Origin: Prolixibacteraceae bacterium
GTDB taxonomy: Bacteria > Bacteroidota > Bacteroidia > Bacteroidales > Prolixibacteraceae
Length of the DNA: 12,816 nucleotides
Direction of reading: 5' to 3'
Assembly (NCBI GenBank): GCA_027858145.1
Contig: JAQIDF010000281.1
Span: 1 to 12,816 of the forward strand
Each line of letters begins with the position of its first letter. Positions within the stretch are counted from its first letter, which is position 1. Positions 1-6,993 of the stretch are shown here, in pieces. The notes under the pieces were generated by a model that was not told the DNA's origin, ran no database searches, and saw only the letters and a program-made list of their open reading frames with translations. The translations under genes and the position numbers were made by a program.

Positions 1-893
1 CCAACACCAAACAACAAAGCAAATAAAAATGTAGCCATGGCAAGATGTTTCAGTTCGTTGTTTAATTCATCTGGCGTTTTATGGCTGAAAATGCGAAGAA
101 TATTGCGTATAAAAAGCGGCATTGTCAATAGATAAATAAATTGCCACCAACTATAGAATGAAGAAACAGTGAAAATAATACTCAACAACCAGCCAACTGC
201 AATTAGTAAAACATGATACTGGCGTGCAAACCGGAACCCGTATTGCACCGCCAATGTATTTTTACCGGTTTGTTTATCGGTCTCAATGTCGCGTAGGTTG
301 TTTATATTCAGAACCCCTGTGCTAAACAAACCAATTACCGATGCGGGATAAAGCAAGCGGGCTTCGAACCAGTGTGCATGTAAAAAGTAAGTACCCAATA
401 CACCAACCAATCCAAAGAATAGAAACACAAAAATATCGCCAAAGCCTTTATAGCCGTATGGATTACGGCCAACCGTATATTTAATTGCTGCAATAATGGC
501 AGCTGCTCCAAGACCAAAAAACAACAGAATTTGGCTCCAATCAAGTCCCCTCAAGCCAAAAAATATCAATAACGAACCTGAAATAACCGATAAGGACACA
601 AAAAGAATAATCATTCGCTTCATCTCGGCACGGGTTACCATTCCCGATACAGTAACACGTTTGGGTCCCACACGTTTATCAGTGTCTTTCCCCGATACAG
701 CATCGCCATAATCGTTAGCCAGATTCGATAGTATTTGTAGAAATGTGATGGTTAAAACGGTTAGTAAAAAAACACTAATACGAAAGGCGCCATCGGCCAT
801 TGCAAGCAAACTCCCCATTACAGCGTTAGCCAGGGCTAACGGAAGTGTACGCAGACGAAAAGCCTGCAACCATATTTTAGTTTTTCTTTGCAT
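1..893 (-). CDS. menA: 1,4-dihydroxy-2-naphthoate polyprenyltransferase (partial, 3' end off the window)
   Basis: This integral membrane UbiA-family prenyltransferase attaches a polyprenyl chain to 1,4-dihydroxy-2-naphthoate, giving demethylmenaquinone in the inner membrane. I translated it by hand from ATG at 893; 297 codons are open to the edge, so only a few residues of a family usually about 290-310 long are missing. The first Asp-rich prenyl-diphosphate/Mg2+ motif is NLANDYGDAVSGKDTDKR (residues 57-74) and the second is NNLRDIETDKQTGKNTLAV (198-216). Both are typical of MenA rather than UbiA or heme O synthase. Hydrophobic segments alternate through the rest, as expected for eight to nine membrane helices. 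The gene begins 9 bp after the stop of the Crp/Fnr regulator, so the two are probably cotranscribed. No Shine-Dalgarno sequence precedes the start. Confidence 0.9.
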   Translation of the reverse strand, partial: MQRKTKIWLQAFRLRTLPLALANAVMGSLLAMADGAFRISVFLLTVLTITFLQILSNLANDYGDAVSGKDTDKRVGPKRVTVSGMVTRAEMKRMIILFVSLSVISGSLLIFFGLRGLDWSQILLFFGLGAAAIIAAIKYTVGRNPYGYKGFGDIFVFLFFGLVGVLGTYFLHAHWFEARLLYPASVIGLFSTGVLNINNLRDIETDKQTGKNTLAVQYGFRFARQYHVLLIAVGWLLSIIFTVSSFYSWWQFIYLLTMPLFIRNILRIFSHKTPDELNNELKHLAMATFLFALLFGV

Positions 894-902
894 TTGAAAT
901 TG

Positions 903-1604
903 CTACCCCAACTTGCTGATGTGATCTAATTTATCAAAATCAAGAACCTTTACCTTTCGGCCATCAATTGCAATCACTTTCTCGTTCACAAAACTTGAAA
1001 GCGTACGGATGGCATTTGAAGTTGTCATGTTTGAGAGGTTGGCTAAATCTTCGCGCGACAAGTATGCTTTAATGGTAGTCCCATCGGGCTCCATGCCATA
1101 TTTCTGTGTAAGTAAAATAATAGATTCAGCAAGACGACCCCGAATATGCTTTTGTGTTAGTGTAACAGTACGTGAGTTTGAGAAGCCAAGTTCTTTGGCA
1201 AGCTTGCTCAGTAAGCGTAGTGTAAGAGCGTTGTTTTTAAGTAAACTATCATAAAAATATTCTGTTTCGATAAGGCAAATAACAGAATCTTCAAGGGCAA
1301 CAGCCGATGCAATATGAGGTTCGCCCGCCAGAAGCGCGCGATAACTTACAAAACCTCCAGGCTTTACCATGCGTAATATCTGTTCACGCCCGCCAACCCC
1401 TTCTTTAAATATTTTGACCTTGCCGTCTTCAAGTGTAATAAAACCTTGTGGACGGTCACCTTCCTTAAAAATTAAATCGTTTCGTTTAACCTGTACCCTT
1501 GTGAGGTGGTTTTCCAATTCAATTTTATCTTCCTCGGTAAGATATTTAAAAATTGATTTTCGCGGTTCTTGCAATGAACTTAACCCCGTTTCAGCATTAA
1601 GCAT
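903..1604 (-). CDS. Crp/Fnr-family transcriptional regulator
   Basis: This is a 233-residue cytoplasmic DNA-binding regulator. An N-terminal cyclic-nucleotide-binding-like beta-roll spans about residues 20-125 (KEGDRPQGFITLEDGKVKIF at 47-66). It is followed by a dimerisation helix and a C-terminal Crp-type winged helix-turn-helix at about 155-225 (LSREDLANLSNMTTSNAIR at 182-200). The N-terminal cysteine cluster of oxygen-sensing FNR is absent; only Cys110 is visible. An iron-sulfur sensor is therefore unlikely, and the ligand cannot be told. The start is the ATG at 1604, with AAGGAG only 2 nt upstream, which is close for a working Shine-Dalgarno. menA follows 9 bp downstream, so control of respiratory or redox genes is a reasonable inference, not a demonstrated role. 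Confidence 0.88.
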   Translation of the reverse strand: MLNAETGLSSLQEPRKSIFKYLTEEDKIELENHLTRVQVKRNDLIFKEGDRPQGFITLEDGKVKIFKEGVGGREQILRMVKPGGFVSYRALLAGEPHIASAVALEDSVICLIETEYFYDSLLKNNALTLRLLSKLAKELGFSNSRTVTLTQKHIRGRLAESIILLTQKYGMEPDGTTIKAYLSREDLANLSNMTTSNAIRTLSSFVNEKVIAIDGRKVKVLDFDKLDHISKLG

Positions 1605-1632
1605 AACTCCTTAAATTTATGTTGTGCAGCAT

Positions 1633-1640
1633 CAAAGTTA
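1633..1640 (-). promoter_or_regulatory. Possible promoter -7 box for the crp/fnr-menA unit
   Basis: On the minus strand the sequence reads TAACTTTG, an exact match to the Bacteroidota -7 consensus TAnnTTTG. It would place the transcript start a short distance before the regulator's ATG at 1604. No well-spaced -33 TTTG is present (the nearest TTG is about 25 nt away), so the call rests on the -7 box and its position. The rest of the 183-bp gap between nadE and this gene is AT-rich and shows nothing else recognisable. Confidence 0.35.
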
Positions 1641-1787
1641 ACTTTTTTCTTTTATAAGATACCCCCAATAAACATTTTTTAAATAGGAAAAAGACAAAAA
1701 AGAAGAAATAAATAGCCTGCCAAAGCAAAAAATTGAGGAATATCAGAATCAATTGGAGTTTTATATCCCCATTTTGCAAAAAAAACG

Positions 1788-3437
1788 CTATCCGTTATAT
1801 TTTGCCACAAGGGGCATTTTTCGGCCAAAACCAAATGCTTTCGACGAAATACGCAAAATTGGCGGGGTTTGAAACCGCTTATATTCGTTGATGTTCACCA
1901 TGTGGGCTGCGCGCCTTACCGTTTCAGCATTAAACCCGGCACTGATAATCTCCTCAGTCGACTGGTTTTGCTCGATATAGCGATAAAGGACATCATCAAG
2001 AATGTCATAGTCAGGCAATGAGTCCGAATCTTTCTGGTCGGGGCGCAATTCTGCTGAAGGCGGCTTCACAATGATATTTTCAGGAATAACCTCTTTTTCA
2101 CGGTTCATATAACGGGCCAGGTTAAAAACATCGGTTTTATACACATCACCCAGCACTGAAAGGCCACCGTTCATATCGCCATACAAGGTTCCATATCCCA
2201 CGGCGCATTCACTTTTGTTAGACGTGTTAAGAAGGATATTTCCAAATTTATTAGACAGGGCCATAACCAGTACACCACGGGCACGTGCCTGTATATTCTC
2301 TTCGGTAACGTCGGCTTCAAGCCCTTCGAATAATGGTGAAAGGGCATGTTCAAAAGAATCAACAATCGATTGTATATCTACGGTTTCGTATTTAATGCCC
2401 AGATTTTCGGCCAGTTCAACAGCATCAGTAATACTATGGCCGGAGGAATACTTTGAAGGCATTAAAAGCACATGTACATTTTCGCTACCCAAAGCCTGAA
2501 CAGCAAGAACAGCAACTACTGCCGAGTCAATACCGCCCGACAAGCCCAGGGTTGCCGTTTTAAATCCCATCTTGTTAAAGTAATCCTTAATACCAAGCAC
2601 AAGGGCATCGTTTATTTTAGCAATCGCAGATTGACTAGCTTGTGTCTCTTGCTCCTGTGAAACATCAATATCCACAATACGAAAATCTTCCTTAAAATAG
2701 GCCATTTCGTGCATTACCTCTCCGGCATGGTTGATAAACATTGAGCCACCATCAAATATAACCTCCGTTTGGGCTCCTACCTGGTTAACATATACCAACG
2801 GCAATGAATATTCAACAGCATTGCGCACCAATGTTGATTTACGTGTGCCTTCCTGATCAAACGAGAAGGGTGATGCTGCAATATTGATAATTAAGTCTGG
2901 ATTTAGCTTGTTGAGTTCTTCAAGCGGCGAAGTAATATATAGCTCGCTTTGGGCAAAACTGTTGTTGGTTGGTTGTTTGTCCCACAAGTCTTCGCAAACA
3001 GTAACAGCCAGTTTTTTACCCATAAATTCAACCACATCGAATGATTTATTAGGCTCAAAATGACGGTATTCGTCGAAGATATCGTAGGTAGGCAAAAGCG
3101 TTTTATGTATGGTTTTCTCAATTTTTTGGTTGTTGATAAACAATGCTGAATTGTATAATCTTTTTCCCCGATTGCTTGTATTTACAGTTGGCGCTCCAAT
3201 TACAACAGCAATATCTGATGTAGCATTCACAATTTCGTCAACAGCTTTCAGGGTATTGTCGATAAACTCTTTGCGTTCAAGAAGGTCGTGAGGGTAGTAA
3301 CCGCAAACGGCTAATTCTGAAAACACAACAAGGTGCGCCCCTTCTGTTTTCGCCTTGTTTATGTGTGAAATTATTCTTTCGGTATTAGTATTAAAATTTC
3401 CTATGTGGTAATTGAGCTGTACAAGTGCAATTTTCAT
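1788..3437 (-). CDS. nadE: Glutamine-dependent NAD+ synthetase
   Basis: The enzyme makes NAD+ from nicotinic acid adenine dinucleotide, ATP and glutamine, the last step of NAD synthesis, in the cytoplasm. It is a 549-residue two-domain protein of normal length for the glutaminase-fused form. The N-terminal nitrilase-like amidase domain (about 1-260) shows the Glu-Lys-Cys triad: Glu41 in FSELAVCGYYP, Lys112 in HKTLLPTYD and Cys148 in VTVCEDLWD. The C-terminal synthetase domain opens with the ATP-pyrophosphatase loop LSGGIDSAVVAV (299-310), and further on has GDMNGGLSVLGDVYKTDVF. All key residues are present, so it should be active and able to use glutamine as nitrogen source. It starts 19 bp after the stop of the outer-membrane barrel gene and is probably expressed with it. 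Confidence 0.96.
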   Translation of the reverse strand: MKIALVQLNYHIGNFNTNTERIISHINKAKTEGAHLVVFSELAVCGYYPHDLLERKEFIDNTLKAVDEIVNATSDIAVVIGAPTVNTSNRGKRLYNSALFINNQKIEKTIHKTLLPTYDIFDEYRHFEPNKSFDVVEFMGKKLAVTVCEDLWDKQPTNNSFAQSELYITSPLEELNKLNPDLIINIAASPFSFDQEGTRKSTLVRNAVEYSLPLVYVNQVGAQTEVIFDGGSMFINHAGEVMHEMAYFKEDFRIVDIDVSQEQETQASQSAIAKINDALVLGIKDYFNKMGFKTATLGLSGGIDSAVVAVLAVQALGSENVHVLLMPSKYSSGHSITDAVELAENLGIKYETVDIQSIVDSFEHALSPLFEGLEADVTEENIQARARGVLVMALSNKFGNILLNTSNKSECAVGYGTLYGDMNGGLSVLGDVYKTDVFNLARYMNREKEVIPENIIVKPPSAELRPDQKDSDSLPDYDILDDVLYRYIEQNQSTEEIISAGFNAETVRRAAHMVNINEYKRFQTPPILRISSKAFGFGRKMPLVAKYNG

Positions 3438-3456
3438 ATAATCGTATATTTTTCAT

Positions 3457-4131
3457 CTAAAACATAACTCCAATAACAAGCCTCATTGAGTTCAAGACCG
3501 ATTTTTCATCCAATGACTCTATTTTCGTTACATCAGTTAAGCCGTTTGAATATTGAATTCCCAGATTAATAGCCGTATTACCACCAACATCATATTCAAC
3601 ACCCCCGCCCATAATCATGTATAAACTATAAAAACGGATAGTCCTGTCAGATAAACCATTGTTAATAGCATCTCCGTCTAATTTTTCAGGCACAGATGTA
3701 GCGGAAGTACTTATGTTGAAAAGATTCGACAAACCAAATTGTCCGTAAATTGTCATGCGGTAGAAAATATCTGATCGTAGCTTAACATTTAAAGGCACTT
3801 CAATGTAGTTTGTTTTGTAAGTAATTTTTGTCGGTTCATCAAAAGGCAGATCATTAATAAAGAATTCGTCTTCAGTTGTATATATCGCCCTAAATGAGTG
3901 ATTAGAAACAAACAATCCGGTATTCAGGGCATAACGTTGGTTTTCGTCAATATAGATATCAGCATCAAGACCATAACGTATCCCAAGTCTTGTCCCATCA
4001 TTATCAATGTCGCCATCGCTTGAATTCAGCCAACTAATATGTGGGCTTGTCTGAAAACCCAGCCTGAAATTCTGGGCCGATAAAATCCCACCTAACAATG
4101 ACAATACGAATAAGACAGATATTTTTTTCAT
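3457..4131 (-). CDS. Outer-membrane beta-barrel protein, PorT-like family
   Basis: This 224-residue protein begins with a Sec signal peptide (MKKISVLFVLSLLGGILSAQ, cleavage likely after residue 19). It then alternates short amphipathic strands and ends in a phenylalanine (LVIGVMF), the usual C-terminus of outer-membrane barrels. The segment TNYIEVPLNVKLRSD and the closing glycine-rich strands fit the Bacteroidota OMP_b-brl_2/PorT-like family of about 200-250 residues. That family is large and mostly uncharacterised. I do not claim this is the type IX secretion component PorT/SprT itself. It stands first in a unit with nadE, and gldB diverges from it, with a 136-bp promoter region between. Confidence 0.8.
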   Translation of the reverse strand: MKKISVLFVLSLLGGILSAQNFRLGFQTSPHISWLNSSDGDIDNDGTRLGIRYGLDADIYIDENQRYALNTGLFVSNHSFRAIYTTEDEFFINDLPFDEPTKITYKTNYIEVPLNVKLRSDIFYRMTIYGQFGLSNLFNISTSATSVPEKLDGDAINNGLSDRTIRFYSLYMIMGGGVEYDVGGNTAINLGIQYSNGLTDVTKIESLDEKSVLNSMRLVIGVMF

Positions 4132-4165
4132 GATCTAATGTTTTTATAATTGAAGCACTTTAATA

Positions 4166-4198
4166 CAAAAATAGGATGAATTTTTACTAACACAACAA
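4166..4198 (-). promoter_or_regulatory. Promoter for the outer-membrane barrel-nadE unit
   Basis: On the minus strand, TATTTTTG (4173-4166) matches the Bacteroidota -7 box TAnnTTTG. TTGTTG (4198-4193) sits 19 nt further upstream in the -33 position. The predicted transcript would begin roughly 25-30 nt before the ATG at 4131. Confidence 0.5.
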
Positions 4199-4224
4199 TA
4201 TAACTCCAACAAGTTCAGTTTTAT

Positions 4225-4232
4225 TAAATTTG
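4225..4232 (+). promoter_or_regulatory. Possible -7 box for gldB
   Basis: TAAATTTG matches TAnnTTTG and lies 35 nt before the gldB ATG. No convincing -33 element is seen at the expected distance. It faces away from the barrel-gene promoter in the same intergenic region. Confidence 0.35.
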
Positions 4233-4267
4233 CTCCGGTATTTAATAACGATGTAAACATTTTACCA

Positions 4268-5269
4268 ATGAAGTATTTGTGGATTTTTCTTTTAGCTGTC
4301 GCTTTTTATTCGTGCAACACCGATCCGCTCAAGATCGATGTCTCAGATATTGAAATTAATACAGCGTTTTACCGCATCGACAGTATTTTGTATGGGAACA
4401 AGCCTGACGTGGTTCACGATAAATTACAGTCGATGTATTCAAAACACCAATCGTTTCTGGATGTGTACACCGAAAATATCCTGCAACTGGGAAAAGTAGG
4501 CAGCCCAGCGTTGAAAAAGAACCTGCAAATGTTTTTAAACGACACGGTTTACAGTCAGGTTGGCGATGCAATTATCAAACGTTTTGCCGATTTTGAACCC
4601 ATAAAAGAACGATTCACTGAAGGTTTTAAGCACTACAATTATTATTTTCCGGAGGAGGATATCCCGGCTATTTATGCTTATCCGTCAGGATTTAACCAAT
4701 CGTTGGTTGTTGCTGATGATTTTATAGGCATTGGGCTTGACAAATACCTGGGGCGCGGGTGTATTTTTTATAAATACCTGGGCATACCCCAATTTAAAAT
4801 TGAGAACATGTACCCTATGCGCATGGTGCCAGAAGCTTTTTATGCACTCGCCGTGACCCAATATCCGTTTAGTGATGAAAACGACAACCTATTGGCGAAT
4901 ATGATTCATGAAGGCAAACTCATTTACTTTGCCGAAGCTATGTTGCCCGAAACACCCGACTCGGTAATTATTGGCTACAGCCAGAAACAACTTGAATGGT
5001 GTAAAACTAAGGAAGCAACAATGTGGACCTATCTGATAGAAAACAAACTACTTTATACCAGCGATCGGCTTGAGATACGGAAATATATTAACGATGCCCC
5101 GTTTACCAATACATTCACCAATGAATCACCCGGCCGCACCGGCGTTTGGCTGGGATGGCAAATTATTCATTCGTTCATGAAAAATAATGAAGAAATATCG
5201 CTTATCCAACTTATGAAAATAGATGATGCACAGGAGATATTATCTCAATCGGGATTCTTCCCTGAGTAA
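4268..5269 (+). CDS. gldB: Gliding motility lipoprotein GldB
   Basis: This 333-residue lipoprotein belongs to the GldB family found throughout Bacteroidota. The N-terminus is a lipoprotein signal with the lipobox FYSC, giving lipidated Cys16. The body contains the family's conserved central stretch (PSGFNQSLVVADDFIGIGLD, then YLGIPQFKIENMYPMRMVPE) and ends near a GRTGVWLGWQIIHSFM segment. In Flavobacterium johnsoniae GldB is needed for gliding and is followed by gldC. Here radC follows in convergent orientation and gldC is not adjacent. The family also occurs in bacteria that do not glide, so motility cannot be assumed. The fold recalls zincin-like DUF2268 proteins, but I see no HExxH motif. 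The gene ends 9 bp before the end of radC, with no hairpin between them. Confidence 0.85.
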   Translation: MKYLWIFLLAVAFYSCNTDPLKIDVSDIEINTAFYRIDSILYGNKPDVVHDKLQSMYSKHQSFLDVYTENILQLGKVGSPALKKNLQMFLNDTVYSQVGDAIIKRFADFEPIKERFTEGFKHYNYYFPEEDIPAIYAYPSGFNQSLVVADDFIGIGLDKYLGRGCIFYKYLGIPQFKIENMYPMRMVPEAFYALAVTQYPFSDENDNLLANMIHEGKLIYFAEAMLPETPDSVIIGYSQKQLEWCKTKEATMWTYLIENKLLYTSDRLEIRKYINDAPFTNTFTNESPGRTGVWLGWQIIHSFMKNNEEISLIQLMKIDDAQEILSQSGFFPE

Positions 5270-5278
5270 AATCACGTG

Positions 5279-5974
5279 CTATAACATCCCTTCATCCGCA
5301 AAACTTGTATATTTATTCCCGGCAACAATTACATGGTCAAGCACCTTTATGTCGAGCAAGGCGGCGGCATTGCTGGTTTTTTGGGTGATATCAATATCTG
5401 CTTTGCTGGGAGAAAGGTTGCGGCTGGGATGATTGTGCACCAGAATAATAGAAGAAACCAGTTTCTCGATGGCTTTTTTCATGATGATACGCACATCGAT
5501 AACCGTACCTGAAATACCGCCCTGGCTTATTTTCGACTTATCCACCACATTATTGCCCCTGTCGAGGTATAAAATCCAAAACTCTTCGTGCTGTAATTCA
5601 GAAAGCTCAATGGCAAAAAGATTAAAAACATCGGCGCTGCTTGTTATTTTGGTGAGTTTCTTGTGCCCGTCAAGCTGCCTTCGCTTTCCCAACTCGAGCG
5701 CTGCAAGCACATTAATGGTTTTTGCTTCGCCCATGCCTTTATAATTCATCAGCCTGTCGGTTGATGCTTTACCTAATACATCCAGTTCGTTTTGAAAGTC
5801 GGAGAGCATCCGGCGGGACAATTCTACTGCTGACTCTTCACGGCTTCCCGAACCAATAAGTATGGCTATCAGTTCGGCATTGCTAAGGGATGCAAATCCA
5901 TGCTTCAGCATTTTTTCACGCGGACGGTCTTCAACAGCCCACTGTTTGATAGATAGTTTTTCGTATTCAGCCAT
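5279..5974 (-). CDS. radC: RadC/UPF0758 family protein with JAMM domain
   Basis: This 231-residue protein has the full RadC layout. An N-terminal helix-hairpin-helix part (LSNAELIAILIGSGSREESA, about 30-49; NYKGMGEAKTINVLAALELG, 77-96) precedes a C-terminal JAB1/MPN+ metalloprotease-like domain. The JAMM metal ligands are present as His180, His182 and Asp193, with the correct ten-residue spacing. The usual glycine after HNHPS is arginine here (HNHPSRNLSPS). The cellular role of RadC is unsettled; the old DNA-repair label for the E. coli gene was withdrawn, and many copies are linked to mobile elements. This copy sits between housekeeping genes and looks like the chromosomal one. The ATG at 5974 gives the expected N-terminus. 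Confidence 0.92.
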   Translation of the reverse strand: MAEYEKLSIKQWAVEDRPREKMLKHGFASLSNAELIAILIGSGSREESAVELSRRMLSDFQNELDVLGKASTDRLMNYKGMGEAKTINVLAALELGKRRQLDGHKKLTKITSSADVFNLFAIELSELQHEEFWILYLDRGNNVVDKSKISQGGISGTVIDVRIIMKKAIEKLVSSIILVHNHPSRNLSPSKADIDITQKTSNAAALLDIKVLDHVIVAGNKYTSFADEGML

Positions 5975-6050
5975 GCTGAAAAATACGGCTCATTATTATT
6001 ATGAACAATAAAAACACTGTTTTTTTGACGAACAGCAAACTTTTGTCCAT

Positions 6051-6083
6051 AAAAAAAGCCTTTCCGTTGAGAAAGGCTTTTTT
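6051..6083 (-). terminator. Intrinsic terminator of rpsT
   Basis: A perfect 7-bp stem, GCCTTTC/GAAAGGC, encloses a 6-nt loop and is flanked by an A-run (6051-6057) and a T-run (6078-6083). Read on the minus strand it is a hairpin followed by U7, placed 20 bp past the rpsT stop. The A-run makes it potentially bidirectional, but no plus-strand gene needs it here. Confidence 0.9.
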
Positions 6084-6102
6084 CTATATCTTATTCAAAA
6101 TA

Positions 6103-6354
6103 TTATAACTTCTGAATATGCTTTGACAGTTTAGACTTCAAATTATCGGCTTTCTTGTCATGAATAACATTCTTTTGAGCAAGACGGTCAATAAACGAAG
6201 TTACTTTAGGATACAAAGTTTCTGCCTCGGCTTTGTCGCTAACATCACGCAATTTCTGAACAGCATTACGCATTGTTTTCGCGTAAAATTTGTTTTGAAG
6301 TTTTCTGTTGGCGTTTTGCCTTATTCTTTTCTTTGCTGATAAATGATTTGCCAT
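6103..6354 (-). CDS. rpsT: 30S ribosomal protein S20
   Basis: This 83-residue basic protein is a primary 16S rRNA binder in 30S assembly. It begins MANHLSAKKRIRQNANRKLQ, the conserved S20 N-terminus, and continues as Lys/Arg-rich helices to LSKHIQKL, a normal length for bacterial S20. It starts 20 bp after the 3' end of tRNA-Glu and shares that gene's promoter. A strong terminator closes the unit. The mRNA is therefore probably released by 3' processing of the tRNA, leaving a very short leader. Confidence 0.97.
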   Translation of the reverse strand: MANHLSAKKRIRQNANRKLQNKFYAKTMRNAVQKLRDVSDKAEAETLYPKVTSFIDRLAQKNVIHDKKADNLKSKLSKHIQKL

Positions 6355-6374
6355 TTTCTTTATAATTTTAAGAG

Positions 6375-6446
6375 TAGCCCGTAGGGGATTCGAACCCCTG
6401 CTACCAGGATGAAAACCTGGCGTCCTAACCCCTAGACGAACGGGCC
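6375..6446 (-). tRNA. tRNA-Glu (anticodon TTC)
   Basis: On the minus strand the 72-nt sequence folds into a full cloverleaf. The acceptor stem is GGCCCGT/ACGGGCT (first pair G-U) with discriminator A. The D-arm has a GTCT/GGAC stem, and the anticodon stem CCAGG/CCTGG holds the loop TTTTCAT with anticodon TTC. There is a 4-nt variable loop, and the T-arm is AGGGG/CCCCT with loop TTCGAAT. The 3' CCA is not encoded (CTC follows), as is usual in this phylum. Confidence 0.97.
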
Positions 6447-6470
6447 AATATGTTTTTCAAAATTGGTTTG

Positions 6471-6502
6471 CAAAAGTAAGAAGATATTTTAATCTTCCAA
6501 AA
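6471..6502 (-). promoter_or_regulatory. Promoter for tRNA-Glu and rpsT
   Basis: On the minus strand TTTTG (6502-6498) is followed after 19 nt by TACTTTTG (6478-6471). These match the Bacteroidota -33 TTTG and -7 TAnnTTTG elements at the correct spacing. Transcription would begin about 15-20 nt before the tRNA 5' end at 6446. This is the best promoter in the window. Confidence 0.65.
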
Positions 6503-6629
6503 CTTTTTATCTAAAATTTGAACTTCTTATTTCACTCTTGCCCTCTTTTGCTTAAGGCGCTGCAAATAAAGTAGAACTTTTTGAAACAACCAAGATTTTC
6601 ATCGAAAATTATCAGAAAATTTCTTGATT

Positions 6630-6887
6630 TTAACTTATCTCATTCATTTTCTGCCTCAGCCATTCGAATGCGGCAACCGCGGCAGCATGCGACACGTTTA
6701 ATGAAGTGCAATTTCCGGTTAATGGAATGTGCACTATCGTTTCACATTCCTCAACAAAATCAATATCAATTCCTTTCTTTTCGTTACCCACTACAAATGC
6801 AATACTATCGGGAAGGTTTGTCGTAAAAAGATTCGACGATAATGGTGCCGTTTCTAAAGCTACCAGCGAATAACTATCGGGGCAATA
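6630..6887 (-). pseudogene. Remnant of a SpoU/TrmH-family RNA methyltransferase (C-terminal part only)
   Basis: The minus strand stays open for 85 codons from 6887 to a TAA at 6630-6632. It encodes the C-terminal signature of SpoU-family 2'-O-ribose methyltransferases: IAFVVGNEKKGIDIDF (motif II, with the NE-KGI core), then IVHIPLTGNCTSLNVSHAAA (motif III, SLNVS). Both belong to the trefoil-knot SAM-binding site. No usable start codon precedes them in frame. A TAA lies at 6888-6890, and an earlier TGA at 6933-6935 closes the same frame. Motif I, with the catalytic Asn/Arg region, is missing, so about half or more of the gene is gone. What remains matches the family closely, so the loss looks fairly recent. 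Within the 6447-6993 stretch this is the only coding trace besides the promoters; 6503-6629 shows nothing recognisable. Confidence 0.75.
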
Positions 6888-6964
6888 TTATATTCGATTT
6901 ACCAATTCTGAATGTTTTTTCACTTTAAGCACTCAAGTTATCCTCAAAACATCACAACAATTCT

Positions 6965-6972
6965 TATTTTTG
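6965..6972 (+). promoter_or_regulatory. Possible -7 box for the lipoprotein gene
   Basis: TATTTTTG matches TAnnTTTG and ends 21 nt before the ATG at 6994. No clear -33 TTTG is seen. Its position argues against translation starting from the TTG at 6970. Confidence 0.4.
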
Positions 6973-6993
6973 CATCAAACAAAAAGTGTAATT

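Noticed and set aside
1654..1668. On the minus strand GGGGGTATCTT between nadE and the crp/fnr gene resembles the RF2 frameshift element in prfB.
   Set aside because: It is followed by ATAA rather than TGAC and lies outside any coding frame, so the similarity looks accidental.
5433..5744. A 103-codon plus-strand open frame inside radC.
   Set aside because: It is antisense to a clear RadC and has low-complexity Ser/Leu-rich content typical of a shadow frame.
6581..6826. An 81-codon plus-strand open frame in the tRNA-lipoprotein gap.
   Set aside because: The opposite strand carries the SpoU methyltransferase motifs, so this is a shadow of the remnant.
6970..6993. A longer lipoprotein start at TTG 6970.
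   Set aside because: It overlaps the TATTTTTG promoter box and adds residues in front of an already good signal peptide beginning at ATG 6994.
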